A stretch of DNA of 64,000 nt, taken from Streptomyces sp. Ag109_O5-1. Its GTDB lineage: Bacteria; Actinomycetota; Actinomycetes; Streptomycetales; Streptomycetaceae. The translations under genes were made by a program, and so were the position numbers. Location of the stretch: assembly GCF_003814875.1 (NCBI RefSeq), contig NZ_RKQF01000001.1:8928001-8992000 (forward strand). Reading direction: 5' to 3'. Shown piece after piece: positions 17,073-24,102 of this stretch. The notes under the pieces were generated by a model that saw only the letters and a list, made by a program, of their open reading frames with translations, was not told the origin of the DNA and did no database searches. Positions within the stretch are counted from its first letter, which is position 1, and every line of letters starts with the position of its first letter.

Positions 17073-17980
17073 GCAGCGTGGCATTCGAGACCCAACGGGC
17101 GGCCCTGGCCGACGTCGTGGCCATCCCGGTGACCCCGTTCGCCGAGGACGGCAGCGTCGACCAGACCGCCCACCGGGCCCTGCTGCGCCGCCTCCTCGAC
17201 GGCGGGATCCGCACCCTCACCCCCAACGGCAACACCGGCGAGTTCTACGCCCTCACCCCCCAGGAGCGGCAGCTCGTCACCGAGTCGACCCTCGACGAGG
17301 CCGGGGAGCGGGCCACGGTCCTCGTCGGCGTCGGGCACGACGTGCCGACCGCCGTCGCCTCCGCCCGGCACGCCCGTGAGCACGGCGCCCACATGGTCAT
17401 GGTCCATCAGCCCGTCCACCCGTACGTCGCGCAGTCCGGCTGGGTCGACTACCACCGCGCGATCGCCGAGTCCGTTCCCGAACTCGGCGTCGTCCCGTAC
17501 GTCCGCAACGCCCAGCTCGCCGGCGCCCGCCTCGCCGAACTCGCCGACGCCTGCCCCAACGTGATCGGCGTCAAGTACGCCGTCCCCGACGCCGCCAAGT
17601 TCGCCGCCTTCGCCCGCGACGCGGGGCTCGACCGCTTCGTCTGGGTCGCCGGACTCGCCGAGCCCTACGCCCCGTCCTACTTCTCGGCCGGCGCCACCGG
17701 CTTCACCTCCGGTCTGGTGAACGTCGCCCCGGCCGTTTCGCTGAACATGATCGAAGCGCTTCGATCCGGGGACTACCCGGCCGCCATGAAGGTCTGGGAA
17801 CAGATCCGCCGCTTCGAGGAACTCCGCGCCGCCAACGGCTCCGCCGACAACGTCACCGTGGTCAAGGAGGCCCTCGCCGCACTCGGCCTCTGCCGCCGCG
17901 ACGTCCGCCCGCCCAGCAGGCAGCTGCCCGAGGAAGAGCGCGCCGAGGTCGCCGCCATAGCCGCCGGATGGTCGATATGA
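17069..17980 (+). CDS. DHDPS-family keto-deoxy-sugar-acid dehydratase or aldolase
   Basis: A 303-residue TIM barrel. It has NTGEF at about 55-59, Tyr144 and the Schiff-base Lys169 (VIGVKY). Next to an arabinonate-type dehydratase, the likely role is L-2-keto-3-deoxyarabonate dehydratase (to KGSA, EC 4.2.1.43); a keto-deoxy-aldonate aldolase is the alternative, since the two are not separable by eye. ATGA overlaps tie it to the gntR gene before and the IlvD/Edd gene after. A perfect LacI-like palindrome lies inside at 17749-17766. Confidence 0.82.
   Translation: MSSVAFETQRAALADVVAIPVTPFAEDGSVDQTAHRALLRRLLDGGIRTLTPNGNTGEFYALTPQERQLVTESTLDEAGERATVLVGVGHDVPTAVASARHAREHGAHMVMVHQPVHPYVAQSGWVDYHRAIAESVPELGVVPYVRNAQLAGARLAELADACPNVIGVKYAVPDAAKFAAFARDAGLDRFVWVAGLAEPYAPSYFSAGATGFTSGLVNVAPAVSLNMIEALRSGDYPAAMKVWEQIRRFEELRAANGSADNVTVVKEALAALGLCRRDVRPPSRQLPEEERAEVAAIAAGWSI
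17749..17766. promoter_or_regulatory. Intragenic LacI-type palindrome
   Basis: GATCGAAGCGCTTCGATC is a perfect 18-bp palindrome inside the DHDPS-family gene. It encodes Ile-Glu-Ala-Leu-Arg-Ser using CTT and CGA, which are rare codons in this genome. The core GAAGCGCTTC is the same as in the promoter site at 19754-19763. Confidence 0.55.
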
Positions 17981-19728
17981 ACGCGCCGCGAGAGACGGGC
18001 AGTCCTCGCAAGAAGCCCGAGGAGCTGCGCAGCCACCAGTGGTACGGCACCGACGGCCTGCGCTCCTTCAGCCACCGCGCCCGTACCCGCCAGCTCGGCT
18101 ACCTCCCCGAGGAGCACCTCGGCAAGCCCGTCATCGCGATCCTCAACACCTGGTCGGACATCAACCCCTGTCATGTGCACCTCCGTGACCGGGCGCAGGC
18201 CGTCAAGCGGGGTGTCTGGCAGGCCGGCGGTTTCCCGCTGGAGTTCCCGGTCTCCACCCTCTCCGAGACCTTCCAGAAGCCGACCCCCATGCTCTACCGC
18301 AACCTCCTCGCCATGGAGACCGAGGAACTGCTGCGGTCGTATCCCGTGGACGGCGCCGTCCTCATGGGCGGCTGCGACAAGTCCACCCCGGCCCTGCTCA
18401 TGGGCGCCGCCTCCGTCGACCTGCCCACTGTCTTCGTGCCCGCGGGACCCATGCTCCCCGGCCACTGGCGCAACGAGGTCCTCGGCTCCGGCACCGACAT
18501 GTGGAAGTACTGGGACGACAAGCGCGCCGGTCTGATCGGCGACTGCGAGATGACGGAGCTGGAGAGCGGCCTCGCCCGTTCCCCCGGCCACTGCATGACC
18601 ATGGGCACGGCCTCCACGCTCACCGCCGCCGCCGAGGCCCTCGGGGTCACCGTGCCGGGCGCGTCCAGCATCCCGGCCGTCGACTCCGGGCACGACCGGA
18701 TGGCCGCCAAGGCGGGGCTGACCGTCGTCGAGCTGGTGCACAAGGGCCGGATGCTCTCCCAGCTCCTCACCCCCGACGCCTTCGGGGACGCGGTCACGAC
18801 CGTCCTCGGACTCGGCGGCTCCACCAACGCCGTCATCCACCTGATCGCCATGGCCGGGCGGGCCGGTGTCCGTCTCACCCTCGACGACTTCGACCGCATC
18901 GCCCGCACCGTGCCCGTCCTCGCCGACGTCAGGCCCGGCGGCCGGACCTACCTCATGGAGGACTTCCACTTCGCGGGCGGCCTGCCCGGCTTCCTCTCCC
19001 GCATCCCCGACCTGCTCCACCTCGACCGGCCGACGGTGTCGTACGACACCTACCGCGAACAGCTCGCCGGCGCCCAGGTGCACAACGACGACGTCATCCG
19101 GCCCCGCGACAACGCGGTGGCCGCCGAAGGCGGAGTCGCCGTGCTGCGCGGCAACCTCTGCCCGGACGGCGCCGTCATCAAGCACATCGCCGCCGAACGG
19201 CACCTGCTCAGGCACACCGGTCCCGCCGTCGTCTTCGACGACTACCGGACCATGCAGCGCACCATCAACGACCCGGACCTCGGCATCACCGCCGACACCG
19301 TGCTCGTCCTGCGCAACTCCGGGCCCAGGGGCGGGCCGGGCATGCCCGAGTACGGCATGCTCCCCATCCCCGACCATCTGCTGAAGCAGGGCGTGCGGGA
19401 CATGGTGCGGATCTCCGACGCCCGGATGAGCGGCACGAGTTACGGCGCCTGTGTGCTGCACATCGCGCCCGAGTCGTACATCGGCGGACCCCTCGCCCTC
19501 GTCCGCACCGGCGACTCCATCACCCTCGACGTCGAGGCACGCACCCTCCGGCTCGACGTGGACGAGGAGGAGCTGGCCAAGCGCCGGAGCGAGTGGACGC
19601 CGCCGCACCCGCGGTACGAGCGCGGTTACGGGGCGCTCTACGACCAGCAGATCACCCAGGCCGACACCGGCTGCGACTTCGAGTTCCTGGCCCGGCCGGG
19701 AGAAGTCCCGGACCCGTACGCGGGCTGA
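17977..19728 (+). CDS. IlvD/Edd-family sugar-acid dehydratase (L-arabinonate type)
   Basis: A 583-residue iron-sulfur dehydratase. The cluster ligands Cys65 (NTWSDINPC), Cys133 (GGCDKSTP) and Cys206 (SPGHCMTMGTAST) are present, with Lys135 of the CDK motif. The LRSHQWYG start, the length and the PTPMLYRNLLAM segment fit the L-arabinonate/D-galactonate dehydratase group rather than IlvD of branched-chain synthesis or Edd. The ATG at 17977 overlaps the previous stop; an ATG nine bases upstream is possible. With the DHDPS-family partner this would convert an aldonate to a 2-keto-3-deoxy acid and on to KGSA. Confidence 0.87.
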   Translation: MNAPRETGSPRKKPEELRSHQWYGTDGLRSFSHRARTRQLGYLPEEHLGKPVIAILNTWSDINPCHVHLRDRAQAVKRGVWQAGGFPLEFPVSTLSETFQKPTPMLYRNLLAMETEELLRSYPVDGAVLMGGCDKSTPALLMGAASVDLPTVFVPAGPMLPGHWRNEVLGSGTDMWKYWDDKRAGLIGDCEMTELESGLARSPGHCMTMGTASTLTAAAEALGVTVPGASSIPAVDSGHDRMAAKAGLTVVELVHKGRMLSQLLTPDAFGDAVTTVLGLGGSTNAVIHLIAMAGRAGVRLTLDDFDRIARTVPVLADVRPGGRTYLMEDFHFAGGLPGFLSRIPDLLHLDRPTVSYDTYREQLAGAQVHNDDVIRPRDNAVAAEGGVAVLRGNLCPDGAVIKHIAAERHLLRHTGPAVVFDDYRTMQRTINDPDLGITADTVLVLRNSGPRGGPGMPEYGMLPIPDHLLKQGVRDMVRISDARMSGTSYGACVLHIAPESYIGGPLALVRTGDSITLDVEARTLRLDVDEEELAKRRSEWTPPHPRYERGYGALYDQQITQADTGCDFEFLARPGEVPDPYAG

Positions 19729-19750
19729 CACCCCACTTCCTCTGCCGATC

Positions 19751-19790
19751 GTCGAAGCGCTTCAACCATGTGCACTTAGCAAGCGCTTCC
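19751..19790. promoter_or_regulatory. LacI-type operators before the ABC permease operon
   Basis: GTCGAAGCGCTTCAAC at 19751-19766 carries the palindrome GAAGCGCTTC. A second half-like copy, GCAAGCGCTTCC, lies at 19779-19790. The pair is 43-82 bases upstream of the first permease gene and 23 bases after the IlvD/Edd stop, so it splits the two operons. No lacI-family gene is in the window, so the repressor must act from elsewhere. Confidence 0.65.
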
Positions 19791-19832
19791 TGTACCCGCT
19801 GTGCATGTCCCATCGCGAACGGAGAACAGGTC

Positions 19833-20768
19833 ATGGCCCAAGCCGCAGCCGTGGCGAAACCGCCCGCGCCACCCCGGCGGCGCCGTGCCTCCGCGACGCC
19901 GCGCAGGCTGCCGTATCTGCTGATCGCCCCGGCGGCCCTGCTGATGCTGGGCTTCATCGCCTACCCGGTGCTCAGCGTCTTCTACTACAGCCTGCAGAAC
20001 TACAACCCGACCAAGCCCTGGCGGAACGGCTTCGCCGGCCTCGGCAACTTCACACAGGCCTTCGCCCACGACCCGCAGTTCTGGGACACGCTGACCTTCA
20101 GCGCCAAGTGGGTCGTGGTGGAGGTCGGGTTGCAGCTGCTGTTCGGGCTCGCGCTCGCGCTGATCGTCAACCAGACCTTCGTGGGGCGGGCGCTGGGGCG
20201 CGCCCTGGTCTTCTCACCGTGGGCCGTCTCCGGTGTGCTGACCTCCGCGATCTGGGTGCTGCTCTACAACTCCCAGACGGGCATCACACGGTACCTCGCG
20301 GACGCGGGGATCGGGTCGTACGGCACCAGCTGGCTCTCCGACACCTCGACCGTCTTCCCGGCCGCCGTGGTCGCCGACCTCTGGCGGGGCGTGCCCTTCT
20401 TCGCGATCCTCATCCTCGCCGACCTCCAGTCCGTGTCGAAGGACCTGTACGAGGCCGCCGAGGTCGACGGGGCGAGCCGGCTCAAGCAGTTCTGGCACAT
20501 CACACTGCCGCACCTGAAGGACGCCATCGTCCTGTCCACGCTGCTGCGCGCGGTCTGGGAGTTCAACAACGTCGACCTGCTCTACACCCTGACGGGAGGC
20601 GGTCCGGCGGGGGAGACGACGACCCTTCCGCTCTACATCGCCAACACCAGCGTCGACGCCCACAACTTCGGCTACGCCTCCGCCCTGACCACGGTGGCGT
20701 TCGTGATCCTGCTCTTCTGCTCGGTCGTCTATCTGCGGCTGAGCAAGTTCGGAGGCGAGGCGAAGTGA
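19833..20768 (+). CDS. Carbohydrate ABC permease, MalF type
   Basis: A 311-residue permease with a basic Ala-Pro-rich cytoplasmic N-terminus, six membrane segments and the EAA loop LYEAAEVDGASRLKQFWHITLP. GGAG and a suitable spacer precede the ATG. Its stop overlaps the GTG of the second permease. The cognate binding lipoprotein is probably the one at 24099-25433, separated by three other genes. The energising ATPase is absent, as usual for Streptomyces importers that share MsiK. LacI-type sites upstream suggest induction by the transported sugar. Confidence 0.9.
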   Translation: MAQAAAVAKPPAPPRRRRASATPRRLPYLLIAPAALLMLGFIAYPVLSVFYYSLQNYNPTKPWRNGFAGLGNFTQAFAHDPQFWDTLTFSAKWVVVEVGLQLLFGLALALIVNQTFVGRALGRALVFSPWAVSGVLTSAIWVLLYNSQTGITRYLADAGIGSYGTSWLSDTSTVFPAAVVADLWRGVPFFAILILADLQSVSKDLYEAAEVDGASRLKQFWHITLPHLKDAIVLSTLLRAVWEFNNVDLLYTLTGGGPAGETTTLPLYIANTSVDAHNFGYASALTTVAFVILLFCSVVYLRLSKFGGEAK

Positions 20769-21652
20769 TCACCGAGATCGCCCCCGCGGAGGAGAAGCGC
20801 ATGGCCGGCGCACCCGCCCGGCCGGGGAAGAAGCGCCGCGCCTGGGACGAGGTCCCGCGCTGGCAGATCTACCTCCCCCTGGGGATCTACCTCCTCTTCA
20901 CCCTGATCCCCTTCTACTGGATCCTGCTCTTCGCCCTCCGCCCGGCCGGCTCCACCTCGCTCGTCCCGTGGCCGGTCACCTTCGGCCACTTCCAGAAGGT
21001 GTGGACCGAGCGCAGCTTCGCCACCTACTTCACCAACAGCGTCTACGTCGGCATCGCGACCCTCGTCCTGACCACCGTCGTCGCGCTGGCCGGCGGCTAC
21101 GCCCTCGCCCGGTTCGACTTCAGGCTCAAGCGCGGCTTCATGCTGGCTCTGCTCTGCTCCCAGTTCGTGCCGGGCGCACTGCTGTTGGTGCCGCTCTTCC
21201 AGATCTTCGCCAACCTGCGGATGATCAACTCCCTCGGCAGTGTCGTCATCGCCGAGACCGTCTTCCAGCTCCCGCTGTCGATGATCCTGATCAGCGGCTT
21301 CATCCGGAACGTGCCGTACTCCCTGGAGGAGGCCGCCTGGGTCGACGGCTGCAACCGGTTCACCGCCTTCCGGATCGTCGTACTCCCGCTGCTGCGGCCC
21401 GGGTTGATCGCGGTCGGCTCCTTCGCCTTCGTGCACGCCTGGAACCACTTCCTCTTCGCCCTGATGTTCCTGTCCGACCAGAGCAAGCAGACCATCCCGG
21501 TCGGCCTCAACACCCTGATGAGCGCGGACAGCGTCGACCTGGGCGCGCTGGCAGCGGGCGGGATCATCGCCGCCGTACCGGTCGTGATCGTCTTCGCCTT
21601 CATCCAGAAGTGGCTGATCACCGGCTTCAGCGCGGGGGCGGTGAAGGGATGA
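20765..21652 (+). CDS. Carbohydrate ABC permease, MalG type
   Basis: A 295-residue permease with six membrane segments and the EAA loop LEEAAWVDGCNRFTAFRIVVLP. The GTG at 20765 overlaps the previous stop (GTGA) behind GGAGG. An in-frame ATG at 20801 also has a good site (GGAGGAG) and would give 283 residues; either is plausible. It pairs with the preceding permease. Its TGA overlaps the ATG of a 37-codon frame that runs exactly to the next gene. Confidence 0.88.
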   Translation: MITEIAPAEEKRMAGAPARPGKKRRAWDEVPRWQIYLPLGIYLLFTLIPFYWILLFALRPAGSTSLVPWPVTFGHFQKVWTERSFATYFTNSVYVGIATLVLTTVVALAGGYALARFDFRLKRGFMLALLCSQFVPGALLLVPLFQIFANLRMINSLGSVVIAETVFQLPLSMILISGFIRNVPYSLEEAAWVDGCNRFTAFRIVVLPLLRPGLIAVGSFAFVHAWNHFLFALMFLSDQSKQTIPVGLNTLMSADSVDLGALAAGGIIAAVPVVIVFAFIQKWLITGFSAGAVKG

Positions 21653-21762
21653 GTGCTCCCGTGCGACACCCCGTGCGACACCCCATGAGACACCTGCCTG
21701 GCCGACCGGGCCGGACGCTTACCCTGCACGCAAAGATCGACAATGCAGGGGAGACCTCATGA
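21649..21762 (+). other. 37-codon frame bridging permease and oxidoreductase genes
   Basis: An ATG at 21649 overlaps the permease stop and the frame's own TGA overlaps the ATG of the next gene at 21759, so both junctions are ATGA. The peptide starts MSAPVRHPVRHPMRHL because of a 12-bp tandem repeat (GTGCGACACCCC at 21661-21672 and 21673-21684, ATGAGACACCTG at 21685-21696). Twelve of its 37 codons end in A or T, far more than in the neighbours, which argues against long-term coding selection. It may be a relay for translational coupling or chance. Confidence 0.3.
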
Positions 21763-22898
21763 CCATCGACATCGTGCTGGCGGGAGCACGCGGCCACGGC
21801 CGCTGGCACCTGGAGAACATCCGGCGATTGCAGGAGAAGGGGGCCGTACGCCTCGCGGGCATCTGCGAGCTGACCCCGCTGGGCGCGGACGAGCTGCCGG
21901 AGGGGCTCGGGCAGCCCGTCCAGTCCGGCGACTTCGGCGCGCTGCTCGACGAGACCGGTGCCCGTGTCGCCGTGATCTGCACACCGATCCCCACCCACAC
22001 GGACCTGGCCCTGATCGCCGCCGAGCGGGGCGTGCACCTGCTCCTGGAGAAGCCCCCGGCGCCGTCGTACGCCGAGTTCCGGCGGATGGCCGACGGGGTC
22101 GCCAAGGCGGGCGTGGTCTGCCAGATCGGCTTCCAGTCGCTGGGTTCGCACGCCGTGCCCGCCATCCGGAAGCTGATCGCGGAGGGTGCCATCGGTGACG
22201 TGACGGGTGTCGGCGGGGCCGGCGCCTGGGCCCGGGCCGAGTCCTACTACCGGCGGGCGCCCTGGGCCGGCAAGCGGCGGCTGAACGGCGTGGACGTGGT
22301 CGACGGGGTCCTCACCAACCCCCTCGCGCACGCCGTCGCCACCGGTCTCGCCCTGCTCGGCACCGTCCGCGCCGAGGACGTCACCGGCATCGAGACCGAG
22401 CTGCTGCGCGCCAACGACATCGAGTCCGACGACACCTCCTGCGTCCGCGTCAGCACCCCGCGCGGCCCGGTCACGGTCGCCGCCACGCTCTGCGCCGAGG
22501 AGCCGGGGGACCCGTATGTCCTGGTGCACGGTGCCACCGGCCGGATCACCTTCTGGTACAAGCAGGACCGCGTGCTCGTGCAGCGGGCGGGCCACGGCCC
22601 GGAGGAGAGCGAGTACGGCAGCACGGACCTGCTGGAGAACCTCGTCGACCACCTCACCACCGGCGCCGAGCTGCTGGTCGAGCCGGACGCGACCGGCGCC
22701 TTCATGAAGGTCGTTGAAGCGATTCGACTGGCCGGCGACCCGGTCGCGCTGCCCGCCGGCGCCTGGACCTTCCTGGCCGCGGAGGAGCGCCGGGTCGTGA
22801 CCGGCATCGACGCACTGGTCGCGGCCTCCGCCGACACCCTCGCCCTCTACTCCGAGCTGAGCGCCCCCTGGGCCCCGCCGAAAGAGGTGAGCACATGA
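21759..22898 (+). CDS. Gfo/Idh/MocA-family oxidoreductase
   Basis: A 379-residue NAD(P)-dependent oxidoreductase. An N-terminal Rossmann fold (IVLAGARGHGRWHL) is followed by TPIPTHTDLAL and the LEKPPAP motif, whose Lys is catalytic in this family. The start has GGGGAG upstream. The stop overlaps the ATG of the DUF6807 gene, and such pairs are common in sugar-acid and glycoside loci. The substrate is probably a sugar or glycoside oxidised at a ring hydroxyl. A degenerate LacI-like site (22714-22727) lies inside the gene, again in rare codons. Confidence 0.88.
   Translation: MTIDIVLAGARGHGRWHLENIRRLQEKGAVRLAGICELTPLGADELPEGLGQPVQSGDFGALLDETGARVAVICTPIPTHTDLALIAAERGVHLLLEKPPAPSYAEFRRMADGVAKAGVVCQIGFQSLGSHAVPAIRKLIAEGAIGDVTGVGGAGAWARAESYYRRAPWAGKRRLNGVDVVDGVLTNPLAHAVATGLALLGTVRAEDVTGIETELLRANDIESDDTSCVRVSTPRGPVTVAATLCAEEPGDPYVLVHGATGRITFWYKQDRVLVQRAGHGPEESEYGSTDLLENLVDHLTTGAELLVEPDATGAFMKVVEAIRLAGDPVALPAGAWTFLAAEERRVVTGIDALVAASADTLALYSELSAPWAPPKEVST
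22714..22727. promoter_or_regulatory. Degenerate intragenic LacI-type site
   Basis: TTGAAGCGATTCGA resembles the GAAGCGCTTCGA sites at 17751 and 19754 with one central change. It is spelled with GTT, ATT and CGA codons, all unusual here. Confidence 0.35.
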
Positions 22899-23779
22899 CG
22901 GACAGCGAGACGAAGCGCCTGGTGCTGAAGGTCGCCGGGCGGCCGGTGGCGTGGTACGTGACGCACCACAGGCTCCCCGCCCGGCTCTCTCCGCGCCCCT
23001 ACCTCCACCCCGTCACCACCCTGGCCGGCACGGGGGTCACCGAGCTGACCCCCGCCGACCACCTCCACCACCTCGGCGTCGGTGTCGCCGTTCCCGACGT
23101 CGAGGGGCACAACTTCTGGGGCGGCCGGACCTACGTCCGGGACCAGGGGCCGACCGAGCTGGACGACCACGGCACCCAGCGCCATGTGGCCTTCCAGCTC
23201 GGCGACCCGGACGGCTTCGTGGAGGAGCTGCGCTGGGTCGCCGCAGGCACCGACCTGCTGCGCGAACGGCGCACCGTCGCCGCCGTCGAACTCACGGACA
23301 CCGCTTGGGCGTTGGACTTCACCTTCTCCCTCACCAACGTCACCGGCGCCCCGCTCTCGATCGGCAGCCCCGCCACCAACGGCCGCCCCGGAGCGGCCTA
23401 CGGCGGTTACTTCTGGCGGGCCCGCAAGGAGGCCTCGGCGCCGGACGTCTTCACGGCGGACCGGGCGGGCGAGGAAGCGGTGCACGGCAGGACCGCGGAC
23501 TGGCTGGCGCTGGCCGGCGCCGACTGGACACTCGTCTTCGCCGGGGCCACCGAGGACACCCGCCGCGACCCCTGGTTCGTCCGCACCGCCGAGTACCCGG
23601 GCGTCGGCTCCTCGCTGGCGTCCGCCGAGCGGCTGCCGGTCCCTCCCCCACTGCCCGAGAGGCGTGGGAGGTGCCCCCATGGCGAGACCGTCGTACGCCG
23701 CGTCGTCACCGTCGTCGCCGACGGCCGCCTCGGACGCGGTGAGGCGACCACGCTGGTCCGGAAGGCGGTGACCCAGTGA
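22895..23779 (+). CDS. DUF6807 (PmoA-like) protein
   Basis: A 294-residue protein of the DUF6807 family, often labelled methane oxygenase PmoA although it is unrelated to particulate methane monooxygenase. Typical features are HLHHLGVGVAVPDVEGHNFW with several histidines, TNGRPGAAYGGYFWR and a late VTVVADGR strand. There is no signal peptide. ATGA overlaps bind it to the Gfo/Idh gene before and the GH43 remnant after, so it belongs to the same sugar operon. A short palindromic element at about 23641-23680 adds PLPERRGRCPHG in frame near residue 255, a stretch that looks foreign to the domain. The reaction is unknown. Confidence 0.75.
   Translation: MTDSETKRLVLKVAGRPVAWYVTHHRLPARLSPRPYLHPVTTLAGTGVTELTPADHLHHLGVGVAVPDVEGHNFWGGRTYVRDQGPTELDDHGTQRHVAFQLGDPDGFVEELRWVAAGTDLLRERRTVAAVELTDTAWALDFTFSLTNVTGAPLSIGSPATNGRPGAAYGGYFWRARKEASAPDVFTADRAGEEAVHGRTADWLALAGADWTLVFAGATEDTRRDPWFVRTAEYPGVGSSLASAERLPVPPPLPERRGRCPHGETVVRRVVTVVADGRLGRGEATTLVRKAVTQ
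23641..23680. repeat. Short palindromic element inserted in coding sequence
   Basis: CCTCCCCCAC and GTGGGAGG flank a small loop and are followed by TGCCCCCA. The element resembles the intergenic one at 40826-40860 (CTCCCCC, hairpin, TACCCCCAG). Here it sits inside the DUF6807 gene, keeping the frame. Confidence 0.5.
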
Positions 23780-24102
23780 CGACGTACACCAACCCCGTCC
23801 TGAACGCCGACTGGTCCGACCCCGACGTCGTCCGTGTCGGCGACGACTTCTACCTCACCGCGTCCAGCTTCGGCCGCGTCCCGGGGCTCCCGCTCCTGCA
23901 CTCCCGCGACCTGGTCGACTGGACCCTGGTCGGCCACGCCCTCGAACGCCTGGAACCGGAGGAGCGGTTCGCCTCCCCGCGCTGCTCCAGTGCTTCTCCG
24001 GTCCGCAGGCGCGGATCGGCCACTGACTCCCCCCACGACTTCATATCTCGATATCTCGCTGGATCCCGAAGAAGAGACCCAAAGAAGAGAGCCGATCAAT
24101 GA
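23776..24102 (+). pseudogene. GH43-family glycosidase, N-terminal remnant
   Basis: The first 70 or so residues are a clear GH43 beta-xylosidase/arabinosidase start. NADWSDPDVVRVGDDFYL holds the catalytic-base Asp region, and LLHSRDLVDWTLVGHAL follows. After about base 23985 the similarity ends and the frame runs through an unrelated arginine-serine tail to a stop at 24102. GH43 enzymes are normally 300-550 residues, so most of the gene is missing. The ATG overlaps the DUF6807 stop, showing the gene was once coupled in the operon. The stop overlaps the binding-protein start only by accident of the deletion. Confidence 0.75.
24035..24058 (+). promoter_or_regulatory. AT-rich repeat before the sugar-binding lipoprotein gene
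   Basis: TATCTCG occurs twice in tandem-like order within ATATCTCGATATCTCGC, in an otherwise GC-rich context, about 45 bases before the start at 24099. It may be an operator or promoter for the binding-protein gene, retained from before the GH43 deletion. Confidence 0.35.

Noticed and set aside
17977..19728. Branched-chain dihydroxyacid dehydratase (IlvD)
   Set aside because: Gene context with a GntR regulator and a DHDPS-family enzyme, and the arabinonate-type N-terminus, favour sugar-acid dehydration.
18501..19740. Open frame upstream of the first ABC permease start
   Set aside because: It overlaps the IlvD/Edd gene in another frame. The permease has its own start and ribosome site at 19833.
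22895..23779. Methane oxidation (PmoA)
   Set aside because: The protein is soluble-looking and sits in a sugar operon. The PmoA label comes from an old family name, not from methane monooxygenase similarity.
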